DNA from: Candidatus Omnitrophota bacterium
GTDB taxonomy: Bacteria; Omnitrophota; Gorgyraeia; JABMSB01
Reading direction: 5' to 3'
Assembly: GCA_013202205.1 (NCBI GenBank)
Contig: JABMSB010000084.1
Span: forward strand, 1-45,809
Length of the DNA: 45,809 nt
The notes under the pieces were generated by a model. The model was given only the letters and a program-made list of their open reading frames with translations. It had not been told where the DNA came from and made no database searches. The position numbers and the translations under genes are program-made. Of this stretch, positions 16,319 to 26,207 are shown one piece after another (the stretch's first letter is position 1; each line of letters starts with the position of its first letter).

Positions 16319-17440
16319 ATGAAGAGATTATTACTTACACCCGGGCCTACGCCGATCCCGCCGGATGTTCTCGGGGCGATGGGAGAACCGATCATCCACC
16401 ACAGGACCGCAGAGTATAAAGAGATCTTTAAAGAGGCAAACGACAACTTACACAAAGTATTTAAAACCCAAAATGATATTTTTACCTTCACATCAAGCGG
16501 TACCGGCGCGATGGAAGCATCGGTTGTAAATATATGCTCGCCCGGCGACAAGGTTATAGTGGTGCGCGGCGGTAAATTTGGTGAGAGGTTTAGTGATATA
16601 TCGAAATTTTATGGTGTAGAAGCTATACCTCTCGATATAGAGTGGGGTACGGCACCTGATCCATCGGCAGTAGAAGTGTTGCTTAAAGCCAAAAAGAAAG
16701 TTAAGGCGGTCTATATGAGTTTGTGTGAGACTGCTACAGCTACTGCGTACGATGTCAAGGCAATAGCCAAAGTTGTTGCGCAGACAGACGCTGTTTTGGT
16801 GGTAGACGCCATAAGCGGTTTAGCCGCAGATGAGCTGAAGACAGATGAATGGGGCGTGGATATAGTGGTGGCAGGTTCGCAAAAGGGCCTTATGCTGCCG
16901 CCGGGGCTCAGCTTCTGTTCTGTGAGCAAGAAGGCGTGGGGATTGGTCGAGAGCGCCAGATGCCCCAGATTCTACTTATGTTTTAAGGGCATGAAGAAGG
17001 CGCTTGATAAGGGCGATACCCCATTTACACCGGCGATAACCCTTGTGATCGGCTTAAGAGAGTCCCTGAAGATTATCCTCGCGGATGGTCTGGATAAATT
17101 CATGGCGCGCAATAAGACCCTTGCCGACGCGACCCGGAAGGCTGTAAAGGACCTGGGACTCGAGTTATTTTCAAAAAGGCCATCCGATGCCGTGACGGCG
17201 GCAAAGGTTCCGGACGGATTAGACGGGGAGGCATTGATCAAAGATCTCCGCAAAAAACATGGCGTATGGTTTGCCGGCGGACAGGCCGCCTTGAAGGGCA
17301 AGATATTCCGTATTGCCCATATGGGTTCTATACGTCCATCAGACATGCGGGAAGGTTTTGCCGCGCTCGAAGATATCCTTAAAGCTATGGGACATAAGTT
17401 CGAACCCGGCTCAGGTTTAAAAGAATTAAAGAAGCTTTAG
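16319..17440 (+). CDS. Class V PLP aminotransferase (alanine-glyoxylate/serine-pyruvate type), likely phosphoserine aminotransferase role
   Basis: A 373-aa PLP enzyme of the AGT/SPT family. It begins LLTPGPTPIPPDVL and HHRTAEYKEIF, the usual opening, then TSSGTGAMEASVVN, LVVDAISGLAADEL (PLP-binding Asp) and VAGSQKGLMLPPGL with the Schiff-base Lys in SQKG. A C-terminal Arg in KIFRIAHMG binds the substrate carboxylate. It lies 36 nt upstream of serA. In several lineages that lack classical SerC, an AGT-family enzyme makes phosphoserine from phosphohydroxypyruvate; the linkage to serA makes that role likely here. Alanine-glyoxylate or serine-glyoxylate transamination remain possible. Confidence 0.85.
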   Translation: MKRLLLTPGPTPIPPDVLGAMGEPIIHHRTAEYKEIFKEANDNLHKVFKTQNDIFTFTSSGTGAMEASVVNICSPGDKVIVVRGGKFGERFSDISKFYGVEAIPLDIEWGTAPDPSAVEVLLKAKKKVKAVYMSLCETATATAYDVKAIAKVVAQTDAVLVVDAISGLAADELKTDEWGVDIVVAGSQKGLMLPPGLSFCSVSKKAWGLVESARCPRFYLCFKGMKKALDKGDTPFTPAITLVIGLRESLKIILADGLDKFMARNKTLADATRKAVKDLGLELFSKRPSDAVTAAKVPDGLDGEALIKDLRKKHGVWFAGGQAALKGKIFRIAHMGSIRPSDMREGFAALEDILKAMGHKFEPGSGLKELKKL

Positions 17441-17476
17441 AATAAAATACGATCTATAAAAATGGAGGAGCACCGG

Positions 17477-19066
17477 ATGAAGTTTAAGATATTGGTAAGT
17501 GATCCGTTGGCCGCTGAAGGCATAGATATCCTTGAGAAGGTGAAGGGTTTTAAGGTTGATCAGAAGGCGAAACTGCCGCCGGATGAGCTTAAGAAGATCA
17601 TAGGAGGCTATGATGCCTTGATCATCCGCAGCGGTACCAAGGTTATGAGAGATATTATAAGCGCAGCGGACAACCTTAAGGTCATAGGCCGCGCCGGGGT
17701 AGGATTGGACAACGTCGATGTAGAAGCAGCGTCTAAGAGGGGCATAGTAGTAATGAATACACCGGGGGGCAACAGTATCTCTACTGCCGAACATACGATG
17801 AGTCTTATCTTATCATTATCGAGAAATATACCACAGGCCGATGCTTCGATGAAGAGGGAAGAATGGAACAGGAAGAAGTTTATGGGAGTAGAGTTGCGCG
17901 GCAAGACCCTTGGTGTGGTAGGGTTTGGACGCATAGGGATGGAACTGTCTAGGCGCGCCCTCAGTTTTGAGATGCACGTGATCGCGTATGACCCATTCCT
18001 CTCGACTGAAAAGGCGAAAGAATTGGGAATAGAGTTGCTCGAATATAAGGATGTCCTTAAGAAGGCTGACTATATTACTTTCCATACACCGCTTACCGAA
18101 GATACGCAGCATATGTTAAGCGATAAGGAATTGAAATTGCTCAAGAAGGGTGTTAGAATTATAAATTGCGCCCGCGGCGGAATTGTTGACGAGTCCGCGA
18201 TACTTAAGGGAATAAAGAGCGGTAAGATTGCCGGTTGCGCTTTAGATGTATATGAACAGGAACCGCCAAAGGGAAACCCGCTGGTAAAGTTGGCCAATGT
18301 AGTCTCTACCCCGCACCTGGGTTCATCGACGGAGGAGGCGCAAATCAATGTGGCTATCGATATAGCCGAATCGGTAAAGAACATGCTTCTTGGCAGGGGC
18401 GTCAAAAATGCGGTAAATGTACCTTCGGTGGAGCCGGAACTTCTCAAGAAGATGCAGCCATATATAACCCTGTCTGAGAAGATGGGTACTATGCAGTCGC
18501 AGCTCTCAGAGGGGCGCGTGAAGCGCGCGAAGATACAATATATAGGAGACGCAGCACTATTGCAGAGCGAACCGATTACGGTTGCTTTCATCAAGGGGAT
18601 GCTGGCGCCGATATTGCAGGAGAATATAAATTACGTAAATGCCCGCCCTATAGCAAGAGAACGCGGTATATCGGTTGTCGAGTCCAAGCGGGCAGACATA
18701 AGTGATTATGCCAACTTGATAGTGAGCAAAGTCGAGACCGACAAGGGGAAGAAGACGACCATCGTAGGAACCATATTCAGCAATCTCGATCCGCGCATAG
18801 TCAGTATAAATGATAAGCATGTTGATGCCGTGCCTGAAGGCGTGACGATGGTCATTTATAACAAGGATGTGCCGGGCATAATCGGGCAGATAGGTACTAT
18901 ACTCGGTTTGCATAAGATCAATATAGCCAATATGACTTTTGGCCGCGCTAAGGCCGGGGGCATGGCGATAAGCATGTTGAATATCGATTCGGATGTGCCA
19001 AAACGCGTTTTAGACAAGATACGCAAGGCAAAGAATATACTCGGGGTAAAGGTAGTCAAGTTCTGA
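17477..19066 (+). CDS. serA: D-3-phosphoglycerate dehydrogenase
   Basis: SerA starts serine synthesis by oxidising 3-phosphoglycerate. The 529-aa protein is the long bacterial type: catalytic and NAD domains (about 1-310) with GRAGVGLDNVD, TPGGNSISTAEHTMSL, the dinucleotide site LGVVGFGRIGMELSRRA, NCARGGIVDE and TPHLGSSTEEAQ (active-site His). An ASB-type regulatory domain follows (about 320-450) and a C-terminal ACT domain (MVIYNKDVPGIIGQIGTILGLHKINIANMTFGR) that usually binds serine for feedback control. ATG 17477 is chosen because GGAGGAG (17464-17470) is 6 nt upstream; the ATG at 17462 lies before it. Confidence 0.95.
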   Translation: MKFKILVSDPLAAEGIDILEKVKGFKVDQKAKLPPDELKKIIGGYDALIIRSGTKVMRDIISAADNLKVIGRAGVGLDNVDVEAASKRGIVVMNTPGGNSISTAEHTMSLILSLSRNIPQADASMKREEWNRKKFMGVELRGKTLGVVGFGRIGMELSRRALSFEMHVIAYDPFLSTEKAKELGIELLEYKDVLKKADYITFHTPLTEDTQHMLSDKELKLLKKGVRIINCARGGIVDESAILKGIKSGKIAGCALDVYEQEPPKGNPLVKLANVVSTPHLGSSTEEAQINVAIDIAESVKNMLLGRGVKNAVNVPSVEPELLKKMQPYITLSEKMGTMQSQLSEGRVKRAKIQYIGDAALLQSEPITVAFIKGMLAPILQENINYVNARPIARERGISVVESKRADISDYANLIVSKVETDKGKKTTIVGTIFSNLDPRIVSINDKHVDAVPEGVTMVIYNKDVPGIIGQIGTILGLHKINIANMTFGRAKAGGMAISMLNIDSDVPKRVLDKIRKAKNILGVKVVKF

Positions 19067-19101
19067 GAAGCTGTAAGCTATAAAAAATGGAGAGGATAAT
19101 T

Positions 19102-20346
19102 ATGAAAAAGGGACAGAAGAAGATCTATATCCTTGACGTGACGAATAGGGATGGCGTGCAGACTTCCCGTCTGGGGCTGGCGAAGCTCGAGAAGACGATG
19201 ATAAACATCTACCTGAACGACATGGGGATACACCAGAGCGAGTTCGGTTTTCCGGTGACGCATCACGAGACGAACTACATAAACGCAAATCTGGAACTTG
19301 TAAAAAGAGGTGTTATCAAACCGATGATATTGAGCGGATGGGTCAGAGCTGTCACTAAAGATGTTATCGAAGCCACCCGCGTGACCAGGGTTAAACATCT
19401 GAATCTGTCGATCTCCACTTCTAAGCAGATGACGAAGGGCAAATTCCAGGGGCGTCTAAACAGGGATGATGTGATGAAGATGATGATCGATGCCCTCACG
19501 CTTGCCAAGAAGAAGGGAATCAAGACGATCGGTGTAAATGCCGAGGATGCCTCCAGGACCGATATGGAATACCTTATAAGGTTTGCGCTTGCCGCCAAAG
19601 ACCACGGCGCAGACAGGATAAGATATTGCGATACGCTCGGATATGACGACCCATTCACGATATCGGAAAGGGTCTATGAGCTTGCGCGGGCCGTCGGGAT
19701 ACCGATCGAGATACACTGCCACAATGACCTTGGCATGGTCGTAGCCTGCAGCATCGCGGGTGCTAAGGCCGCCAACGATGCAGGCGTAGACGCATATATC
19801 AATACTACGGTAAACGGCATGGGCGAGCGCGCCGGTAATGCCGACATGGTCAGTGTTATATTGGCCATAAAATTCGCCAGTGGTTTTGCCGGCAAATATA
19901 TGCTCGATGAGCGCATAGACCTTTCGAAGGCGTGGAAGACAGCCAAGTACGGTTCTTATGCCTTTGGGATACCGATACCCGTCAATCAGGTTGCGGTCGG
20001 CGAGAACGCGTTTGCCCACGAATCCGGTATACACGCGGATGGGGCGCTTAAGGATAGGCGGAATTATGAGTTATATGACTATGAGATACTTGGAAGGGGT
20101 GAACCTGAGCTGGTAGATACCGGGCGCATGATCACTGCCGGAGAGTATAGCGGGATAAAAGGTTTTAGGAATGTCTATGAGAAGCTCGAAGTAAGGTTTA
20201 AGAACGACAAGGAAGCTGCCAGAATTCTTGAGCTGGTCCGTTATGCCAATGTCCATACGCAGAAACCCTTGACAGAAGACGAGCTGAGGTTTATTGCCAA
20301 ACACCCGGATATCGCGCGTAAGATATTTACAATGGCTCCTGAGTAA
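19102..20346 (+). CDS. Homocitrate synthase/2-isopropylmalate synthase family enzyme (acyl-CoA condensing, DRE-TIM)
   Basis: A 414-aa TIM-barrel enzyme of the LeuA/NifV/HMG-CoA lyase superfamily. Key parts are TNRDGVQT near the N-terminus (metal-binding Asp; canonical synthases have LRDGEQ), ISTSKQMTKGKFQG, GVNAEDASRTD, RYCDTLGYDDPF, the metal-ligand IEIHCHNDLGMV, and NTTVNGMGERAGNADM. HESGIHADGALKD is typical of the synthases and argues against HMG-CoA lyase. The LeuA C-terminal allosteric domain is not present at full length, so it is more like homocitrate or short isopropylmalate/citramalate synthases. ATG 19102 has GAGG 6 nt upstream; ATG 19087 lies before that site. It sits 35 nt after serA. 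The acceptor keto acid cannot be decided from sequence. Confidence 0.8.
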   Translation: MKKGQKKIYILDVTNRDGVQTSRLGLAKLEKTMINIYLNDMGIHQSEFGFPVTHHETNYINANLELVKRGVIKPMILSGWVRAVTKDVIEATRVTRVKHLNLSISTSKQMTKGKFQGRLNRDDVMKMMIDALTLAKKKGIKTIGVNAEDASRTDMEYLIRFALAAKDHGADRIRYCDTLGYDDPFTISERVYELARAVGIPIEIHCHNDLGMVVACSIAGAKAANDAGVDAYINTTVNGMGERAGNADMVSVILAIKFASGFAGKYMLDERIDLSKAWKTAKYGSYAFGIPIPVNQVAVGENAFAHESGIHADGALKDRRNYELYDYEILGRGEPELVDTGRMITAGEYSGIKGFRNVYEKLEVRFKNDKEAARILELVRYANVHTQKPLTEDELRFIAKHPDIARKIFTMAPE

Positions 20347-20390
20347 TTTAAGGCAAACCGGTATCGGAAAAATAAAAAAAGGAGGGTGTC

Positions 20391-21212
20391 ATGAAAAAGG
20401 TTTTAGTGGTCTTTTTTGTAGTCTGTTTAATGGTATCTCTCTTTGCCAAGGTATCAATAGCGGCAGAGAAGGGTGGTTTCTTCAAAAACCTTTGGAGGAA
20501 AGCATCTGGCCAGGCCGAGACTGAAGATAAGTCTAAAAAGTGGGGTGAGCGAGCACCGGTGAGGCCAATTCAGCCAATTGCGACGCCTGCTGCTACGCCA
20601 GCTCCCGTTGCAACAGCGCCTGCGCCAAAAGAGGAGGGTGCAGTTCCCATGCCTATCACTGCCACAGAAGGTCCTATAGCTCTTTTTGTGGTGGGAGAAG
20701 AGGAAGATGAAGTAGAGGAAGTAGAGGAGCCGGAGATTGAATTGCCAGATCTTCCCAGGGTAGACATAGAAGAAATACCTGAGATAGAGATGCCGGAAGT
20801 ATCCATTCCCGACTTGAATATTCCCTATGTTGGTATTGACATTCCCGAGTTGCCCGATATACAAGCGGTCGGAGGTGCGGGACCTATTGGCGCTTCGAGT
20901 TTGCCGGGATCGATCAATATGCCCACAGTTAATGATACCGCAATTACTGGAGGCGTAAACATTCCACAGATACCCAGGATACCCAATATAGATATGCCGT
21001 CCATCCCACAGGTACCCAAGGTAGTTGTGCCTAAGGTGGGAACGATGTCCGCAACAGAAAGCGTCGATCTTATAAGAGATATGCCGCCCAGCCGTGAAGA
21101 GATCAGGGAGCAGATAGAAAAGGCGATGAAAGAGATTGAGGAAGAGAGGCTTGAGGAAGAGAAGCTTAAGGGCAAGGATGCTGGGAGCGCCGAAGATGAT
21201 AAATCTGAATAA
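20391..21212 (+). CDS. Secreted proline/acidic-rich protein with Ile-Pro repeats, unknown function
   Basis: I do not recognise this 273-aa protein. A signal peptide is clear (MKKVLVVFFVVCLMVSLF, likely cut after SIA at about residue 24). It is followed by a short basic amphipathic stretch (GGFFKNLWRKASG), a Pro/Ala linker (residues 60-85) and an acidic run (EEDEVEEVEEPEIELPD). About 100 residues then repeat a short Ile/Leu/Met-Pro pattern every 3-8 residues (EIEMPEVSIPDLNIP, then IPQIPRIPNIDMPSIPQVP). The C-terminal 50 residues are a charged helix (REEIREQIEKAMKEIEEER). The repeats suggest an extended rod across the periplasm or at the surface; no enzyme motif is visible. A strong ribosome site (AAAGGAGGG) precedes the ATG. 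It is flanked by the homocitrate synthase-like gene and purA. Confidence 0.75.
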   Translation: MKKVLVVFFVVCLMVSLFAKVSIAAEKGGFFKNLWRKASGQAETEDKSKKWGERAPVRPIQPIATPAATPAPVATAPAPKEEGAVPMPITATEGPIALFVVGEEEDEVEEVEEPEIELPDLPRVDIEEIPEIEMPEVSIPDLNIPYVGIDIPELPDIQAVGGAGPIGASSLPGSINMPTVNDTAITGGVNIPQIPRIPNIDMPSIPQVPKVVVPKVGTMSATESVDLIRDMPPSREEIREQIEKAMKEIEEERLEEEKLKGKDAGSAEDDKSE

Positions 21213-21218
21213 GGATAA

Positions 21219-22508
<1,290 letters not shown>

Positions 22509-22550
22509 GTTTTTGCTGTGATAACCTTATAATGTAATAGGAGGATAGGG

Positions 22551-24641
22551 ATGAGTTTTGATCTATTTTTGCTGGCACCTGTCGGGTCTGTGGCCGCGCT
22601 TCTCTTTGCGGGATTCCTTGTTTGGCGTATATTAAAATTTCCCCGCGGAGACGAGAAGATGATCGAGATACAGGACGCCATCTCAGAAGGCGCGCTGGTA
22701 TATATAAAAAGACAGTATGGGGTACTTGTAATATTTTTTGCTATCGTCTTTGCCATCCTTATGGGCCTGGTCAAGGGAGGGTACCTGCCTATATTTGTAC
22801 CATTCGCATTTTTAACAGGTGGTTTTTTCAGCGGCCTTGCCGGATTTATAGGTATGGTTGTGGCTACCAAAACGAATGCGCGGACTACCCAGGGCGCTAT
22901 GCATAGCTTAAACAGGGCTCTGCGCATAGCCTTCTCAGGCGGCGCGGTAATGGGGCTTTGTGTAGTGGGTTTAGGGTTATTAGACCTTTCTATATGGTTT
23001 TATGTCCTGAGCTATTTCTACAGAAATCTGGAGATGACCCAGCGTATAGCAAATATCACCGCCACTATGCTTACCTTTGAGATGGGCGCGTCTTCCATGG
23101 CCTTATTCGCCAGGGTGGGCGGCGGCATATTTACCAAGGCAGCGGATGTGGGCGCAGATCTCGTCGGCAAGATAGAGGCAAACATACCCGAGGATGATCC
23201 ACGCAATCCGGCTGTCATAGCAGATAATGTCGGTGATAATGTCGGTGACGTTGCAGGTATGGGGGCGGACCTCTATGAATCTTATGTAGGTACAATCGTT
23301 GCTACGATGGCTCTTGCTGTCGCGGCCGGTTTTGGTTTAAAGGGTGTTACGGTACCGATGGTGATAGCCGGTGTAGGCGTCATAGCCAGCATATTGGGGA
23401 CATTCTTCGTCCGTTCAGGGGAGGAGGCGAGCCAGGGGCAGTTGCTCGCGGCGCTCAGGCGAGGGGTCTTTAGCAGCGCTATCTTAGTTGCCATAACGAG
23501 CTTCTTTGTTGTGCGCAGCATAATGGGTGTGGAACATACAGGAATATATTATGCTATTCTTTCCGGGTTGATCGCAGGTGTCTTTATTGGGTTATCGACC
23601 GAGTACTTTACATCGGATAGATACAAGCCTTCAAGGGAGATCGCAGAATCTTCCCTGACAGGTCCGGCTACGGTTATAATCAGCGGCCTTTCTACCGGGA
23701 TGATGTCTACCGCGGCTCCGGTCCTGGCGGTTAGCGTAGCGGTTATGGCAAGCTATTATTTTGCCGGTGGAGGTAACAATTTTAATGCCGGGCTTTATGG
23801 TGTAGGCATGGCGTCGGTTGGCATGCTCAGTACCCTCGGCATTACCTTGGCTACCGATGCATACGGCCCGATCGCGGATAATGCCGGTGGCATAGCCGAG
23901 ATGTCCCATAAAGAGGCTATTGTCCGGGAAAGGACAGATGCCCTCGATTCTCTCGGTAATACCACTGCCGCTACCGGAAAAGGGTTTGCTATAGGCTCAG
24001 CGGCTTTAACTGCTTTGGCGTTGATCGGCGCTTATAAGGATGAAATTGTTCGATATGGGGCGGAACTGAATATTTCCCTTCTTGAGCCGAGGGTAATGGT
24101 AGGCCTCTTTATAGGTGCGATGCTGCCGTTCTTATTTTCGGCATTAACCATGAGAGCGGTAGGAAACGCGGCAGGTTCTATAGTAGTCGAAGTCAGGCGC
24201 CAGTTCAGGGAGATCAAAGGTCTCCTGGAGGGCACGGCAAAGGCCGACTATGCCTCATGTGTTCTTATATGCACAAAGGCCGCGCAGAAGGAGATGATAT
24301 TACCTTCTGTCCTGGCTCTAGTAACTCCGATAGCTGTGGGGTTGATACTGGGCGTTAGCGCGGTCGTTGGGCTTTTGGCCGGTGCGCTGGCCAGCGGTTT
24401 CGTTATGGCCATCATGATGGCCAATGCGGGGGGCGCCTGGGACAACGCGAAGAAGTATGTAGAGAAAGGCGCGCATGGGGGGAAGGGGTCGAATTCCCAC
24501 AAGGCGCTCGTTATAGGCGATACGGTGGGCGATCCGTTTAAAGATACCTCGGGCCCCAGCATTAATATATTGATAAAACTGATGTCAATGGTTTCAGTGG
24601 TATTTGCGTCATTTATTATACATAATGCGCTGATGAAATAG
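22551..24641 (+). CDS. hppA: Membrane-bound cation-pumping pyrophosphatase, K+-dependent type
   Basis: This 696-aa multi-pass protein couples pyrophosphate hydrolysis to ion export across the inner membrane. It has the substrate site DVGADLVGKIEANIPEDDPRNPAVIADNVGDNVGDVAGMGADLYES in standard order, ATDAYGPIADNAGGIAEM, and the C-terminal NAGGAWDNAKK and VIGDTVGDPFKDTSGPS. In GNTTAATGKG, Ala473 and Gly476 occupy the positions that hold Lys and Thr in K+-independent enzymes, so K+ dependence is expected. This class includes both H+ and Na+ pumps, so the ion is uncertain. A good ribosome site (GGAGG) precedes the ATG. It stands between purA and the lipoprotein gene, and PPi from purA-type biosynthesis would be a substrate. 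Confidence 0.96.
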   Translation: MSFDLFLLAPVGSVAALLFAGFLVWRILKFPRGDEKMIEIQDAISEGALVYIKRQYGVLVIFFAIVFAILMGLVKGGYLPIFVPFAFLTGGFFSGLAGFIGMVVATKTNARTTQGAMHSLNRALRIAFSGGAVMGLCVVGLGLLDLSIWFYVLSYFYRNLEMTQRIANITATMLTFEMGASSMALFARVGGGIFTKAADVGADLVGKIEANIPEDDPRNPAVIADNVGDNVGDVAGMGADLYESYVGTIVATMALAVAAGFGLKGVTVPMVIAGVGVIASILGTFFVRSGEEASQGQLLAALRRGVFSSAILVAITSFFVVRSIMGVEHTGIYYAILSGLIAGVFIGLSTEYFTSDRYKPSREIAESSLTGPATVIISGLSTGMMSTAAPVLAVSVAVMASYYFAGGGNNFNAGLYGVGMASVGMLSTLGITLATDAYGPIADNAGGIAEMSHKEAIVRERTDALDSLGNTTAATGKGFAIGSAALTALALIGAYKDEIVRYGAELNISLLEPRVMVGLFIGAMLPFLFSALTMRAVGNAAGSIVVEVRRQFREIKGLLEGTAKADYASCVLICTKAAQKEMILPSVLALVTPIAVGLILGVSAVVGLLAGALASGFVMAIMMANAGGAWDNAKKYVEKGAHGGKGSNSHKALVIGDTVGDPFKDTSGPSINILIKLMSMVSVVFASFIIHNALMK

Positions 24642-24667
24642 GTATAAGTTTGAAGCTAAAATCTGCC

Positions 24668-24696
24668 TTGACTTTGCCGGGGCAGGGTGATATATT
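24668..24696 (+). promoter_or_regulatory. Sigma70-type promoter of the OmpA-like lipoprotein gene
   Basis: TTGACT (24668-24673), a 17-nt spacer, TATATT (24691-24696). The predicted start is near 24703, about 35 nt before the ATG, leaving room for the GAGGAGGT ribosome site. Confidence 0.75.
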
Positions 24697-24737
24697 AAGT
24701 TTCACCATAAAATCAGGATATATAGAGGAGGTGTTAT

Positions 24738-25418
24738 ATGAGAAATATGTTGCAGGTCGGTAAATGGGCATTGGTTTTGGTGCTCGTATTCAGCCTGACG
24801 GGTTGCGCCGTTAATATATACAAGGGGCGTCCTCGCGACAAGGCAAGGATAAGTGAGCTGTCTACAGAAGTGGATAGGGTAAGCGATCTCAGGAAGAAGG
24901 AGAAGGATGAGCTCCAGCGCGCGATGGAAGATCTTCAGAGGAAGCTGAATAGGGAGATAGCCGATAAAGAGATTAAGCTGGAGATGGCCGAGAGGGGACT
25001 AGTTATAACATTTGTGGATAAGATCCTATTCGATTCCGGGAAAGCAGAGATAAAGGAAGGCGCTTTTTCAGCTCTCGACAAGGTATCAGGTGTTATACGC
25101 AAGAGGGTTTCGGACCGGGATATAGGCGTAGAGGGCCATACCGATAATATACCGATAAAGCATTCAGGCTGGAAATCGAACTGGGAACTTTCAACTGCGC
25201 GGGCAACAAGCGTGCTCCATTATCTTGTGGATAAAGGCAAGGTAAATCCGGCTCGTTGTTCTGCTATAGGCTACGGCGAATTTAGGCCCGTCGTCTCCAA
25301 CGATACCCCGGAAGGCCGCCAGGAGAATCGCCGCGTCGAGATAGTCATTATGCCCACTGTGCGTAAAGTTGAGATGGGCAAGGAGGCAGCGAAGAAGTCC
25401 ACAGAAGCGATTAAATAA
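24738..25418 (+). CDS. OmpA/Pal-like outer membrane lipoprotein
   Basis: This 226-aa protein has a lipoprotein signal with lipobox LTGC (Cys23), so it is probably lipidated and, lacking an Asp at +2, sorted to the outer membrane. Residues 35-85 form a coiled coil (ISELSTEVDRVSDLRKKEKDEL...). Residues 95-210 are an OmpA C-terminal domain: LFDSGKAEIKEGAFSALDKVSGVI, VEGHTDNIPI, the peptidoglycan-binding NWELSTARA and GYGEFRPVVSNDTPEGRQENRRVEIVI. It should tie the outer membrane to peptidoglycan, as Pal does, but no tol genes are near. GAGGAGGT gives a strong ribosome site and a promoter is visible upstream. Confidence 0.92.
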   Translation: MRNMLQVGKWALVLVLVFSLTGCAVNIYKGRPRDKARISELSTEVDRVSDLRKKEKDELQRAMEDLQRKLNREIADKEIKLEMAERGLVITFVDKILFDSGKAEIKEGAFSALDKVSGVIRKRVSDRDIGVEGHTDNIPIKHSGWKSNWELSTARATSVLHYLVDKGKVNPARCSAIGYGEFRPVVSNDTPEGRQENRRVEIVIMPTVRKVEMGKEAAKKSTEAIK

Positions 25419-25441
25419 GGTTTGTCCGATAATTGCACAAT

Positions 25442-25491
25442 AGGGACCCTTCCTTAAGGCGGCTTAAGAAGCAGTTTTGGGAATGGTCCCT
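25442..25491 (+). terminator. Long imperfect hairpin between the lipoprotein gene and uppS
   Basis: AGGGACC (25442-25448) pairs with GGTCCCT (25485-25491). After one mismatch the stem continues with TTCC (25450-25453) and GGAA (25480-25483). An inner CTTAAG pair (25453-25458, 25463-25468) can form a competing small hairpin. Only three T residues follow. It may end the lipoprotein transcript inefficiently or fold the uppS leader; uppS begins 11 nt later without a clear ribosome site. Confidence 0.5.
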
Positions 25492-25502
25492 TTGCTTATA
25501 CT

Positions 25503-26207
25503 ATGAAAAATAGAATACCCAAACACATTGCAATAATAATGGACGGCAACGGCCGGTGGGCCGAGCGGCGCCGTGTGCCCAAGATAATGGGCCATCGTGA
25601 AGGCGTCGCGTCGATCCGCAATATTACCAAGGCCTGTACCGAGCTCGGCGTAAAAGTCCTTACCCTCTATGCCTTCTCAACAGAGAATTGGAAGAGGTCA
25701 AAGAAAGAGGTGGATGGCCTCATGAAGCTGCTCGTCGAGTTCCTGAAGAAGGAAGAGCCCTCGATGCAGCGCAATAATATACGGCTTATGGCCATAGGAC
25801 GCCTTAAAGAATTACCGGATAGGGCATATAAGCGTTTGACAGAGGTGATGGATAGCACCAAAGACAATAAAGGCCTTGTCTTCAATCTTGCCTTAAATTA
25901 CGGCGGGCGGCCTGAAATAGTCGATGCGGCCTCGCAGATCTGCCGGGATGTACAGAGCGGCAAGCTCTCCGTGTCAGATATCAACGAGGAGACATTCGAA
26001 AGCTATCTTTACACGCACGGGTTGCCGGATCTCGACCTTCTGATTCGCACAAGCGGTGAGATGCGTATCTCAAACTTTCTTTTGTGGCAGCTCTCGTATG
26101 CCGAGATCTATGTTACTGATACGCTCTGGCCTGACTTCCGGAAGAAGAATCTCGTTTTGGCCATAGAAGATTTTCAGGGGCGCGAGCGGCGCTATGGAGG
26201 TAGATAG
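25503..26207 (+). CDS. uppS: Undecaprenyl (polyprenyl) diphosphate synthase
   Basis: This cis-prenyltransferase makes the C55 lipid carrier for peptidoglycan and LPS sugars. The 234-aa protein has the family opening HIAIIMDGNGRWA (8-20; catalytic Asp14), GHREG, TLYAFSTENWKR, and the C-terminal DLLIRTSGEMRISNFLLWQLSYAEIY with TLWPDF. Length is normal. No Shine-Dalgarno sequence is seen; the ATG directly follows TATACT and an upstream hairpin. It leads a conserved block uppS-cdsA-dxr-rseP-ispG, with cdsA starting at the next base after its stop. Confidence 0.96.
   Translation: MKNRIPKHIAIIMDGNGRWAERRRVPKIMGHREGVASIRNITKACTELGVKVLTLYAFSTENWKRSKKEVDGLMKLLVEFLKKEEPSMQRNNIRLMAIGRLKELPDRAYKRLTEVMDSTKDNKGLVFNLALNYGGRPEIVDAASQICRDVQSGKLSVSDINEETFESYLYTHGLPDLDLLIRTSGEMRISNFLLWQLSYAEIYVTDTLWPDFRKKNLVLAIEDFQGRERRYGGR

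Noticed and set aside
17462-17476. Earlier ATG start for serA
   Set aside because: The strong GGAGGAG site begins at 17464, so it can only serve the ATG at 17477.
22528-22533. TATAAT before hppA as a promoter
   Set aside because: No -35 element lies at the right distance, and a start from it would fall inside the GGAGG ribosome site.
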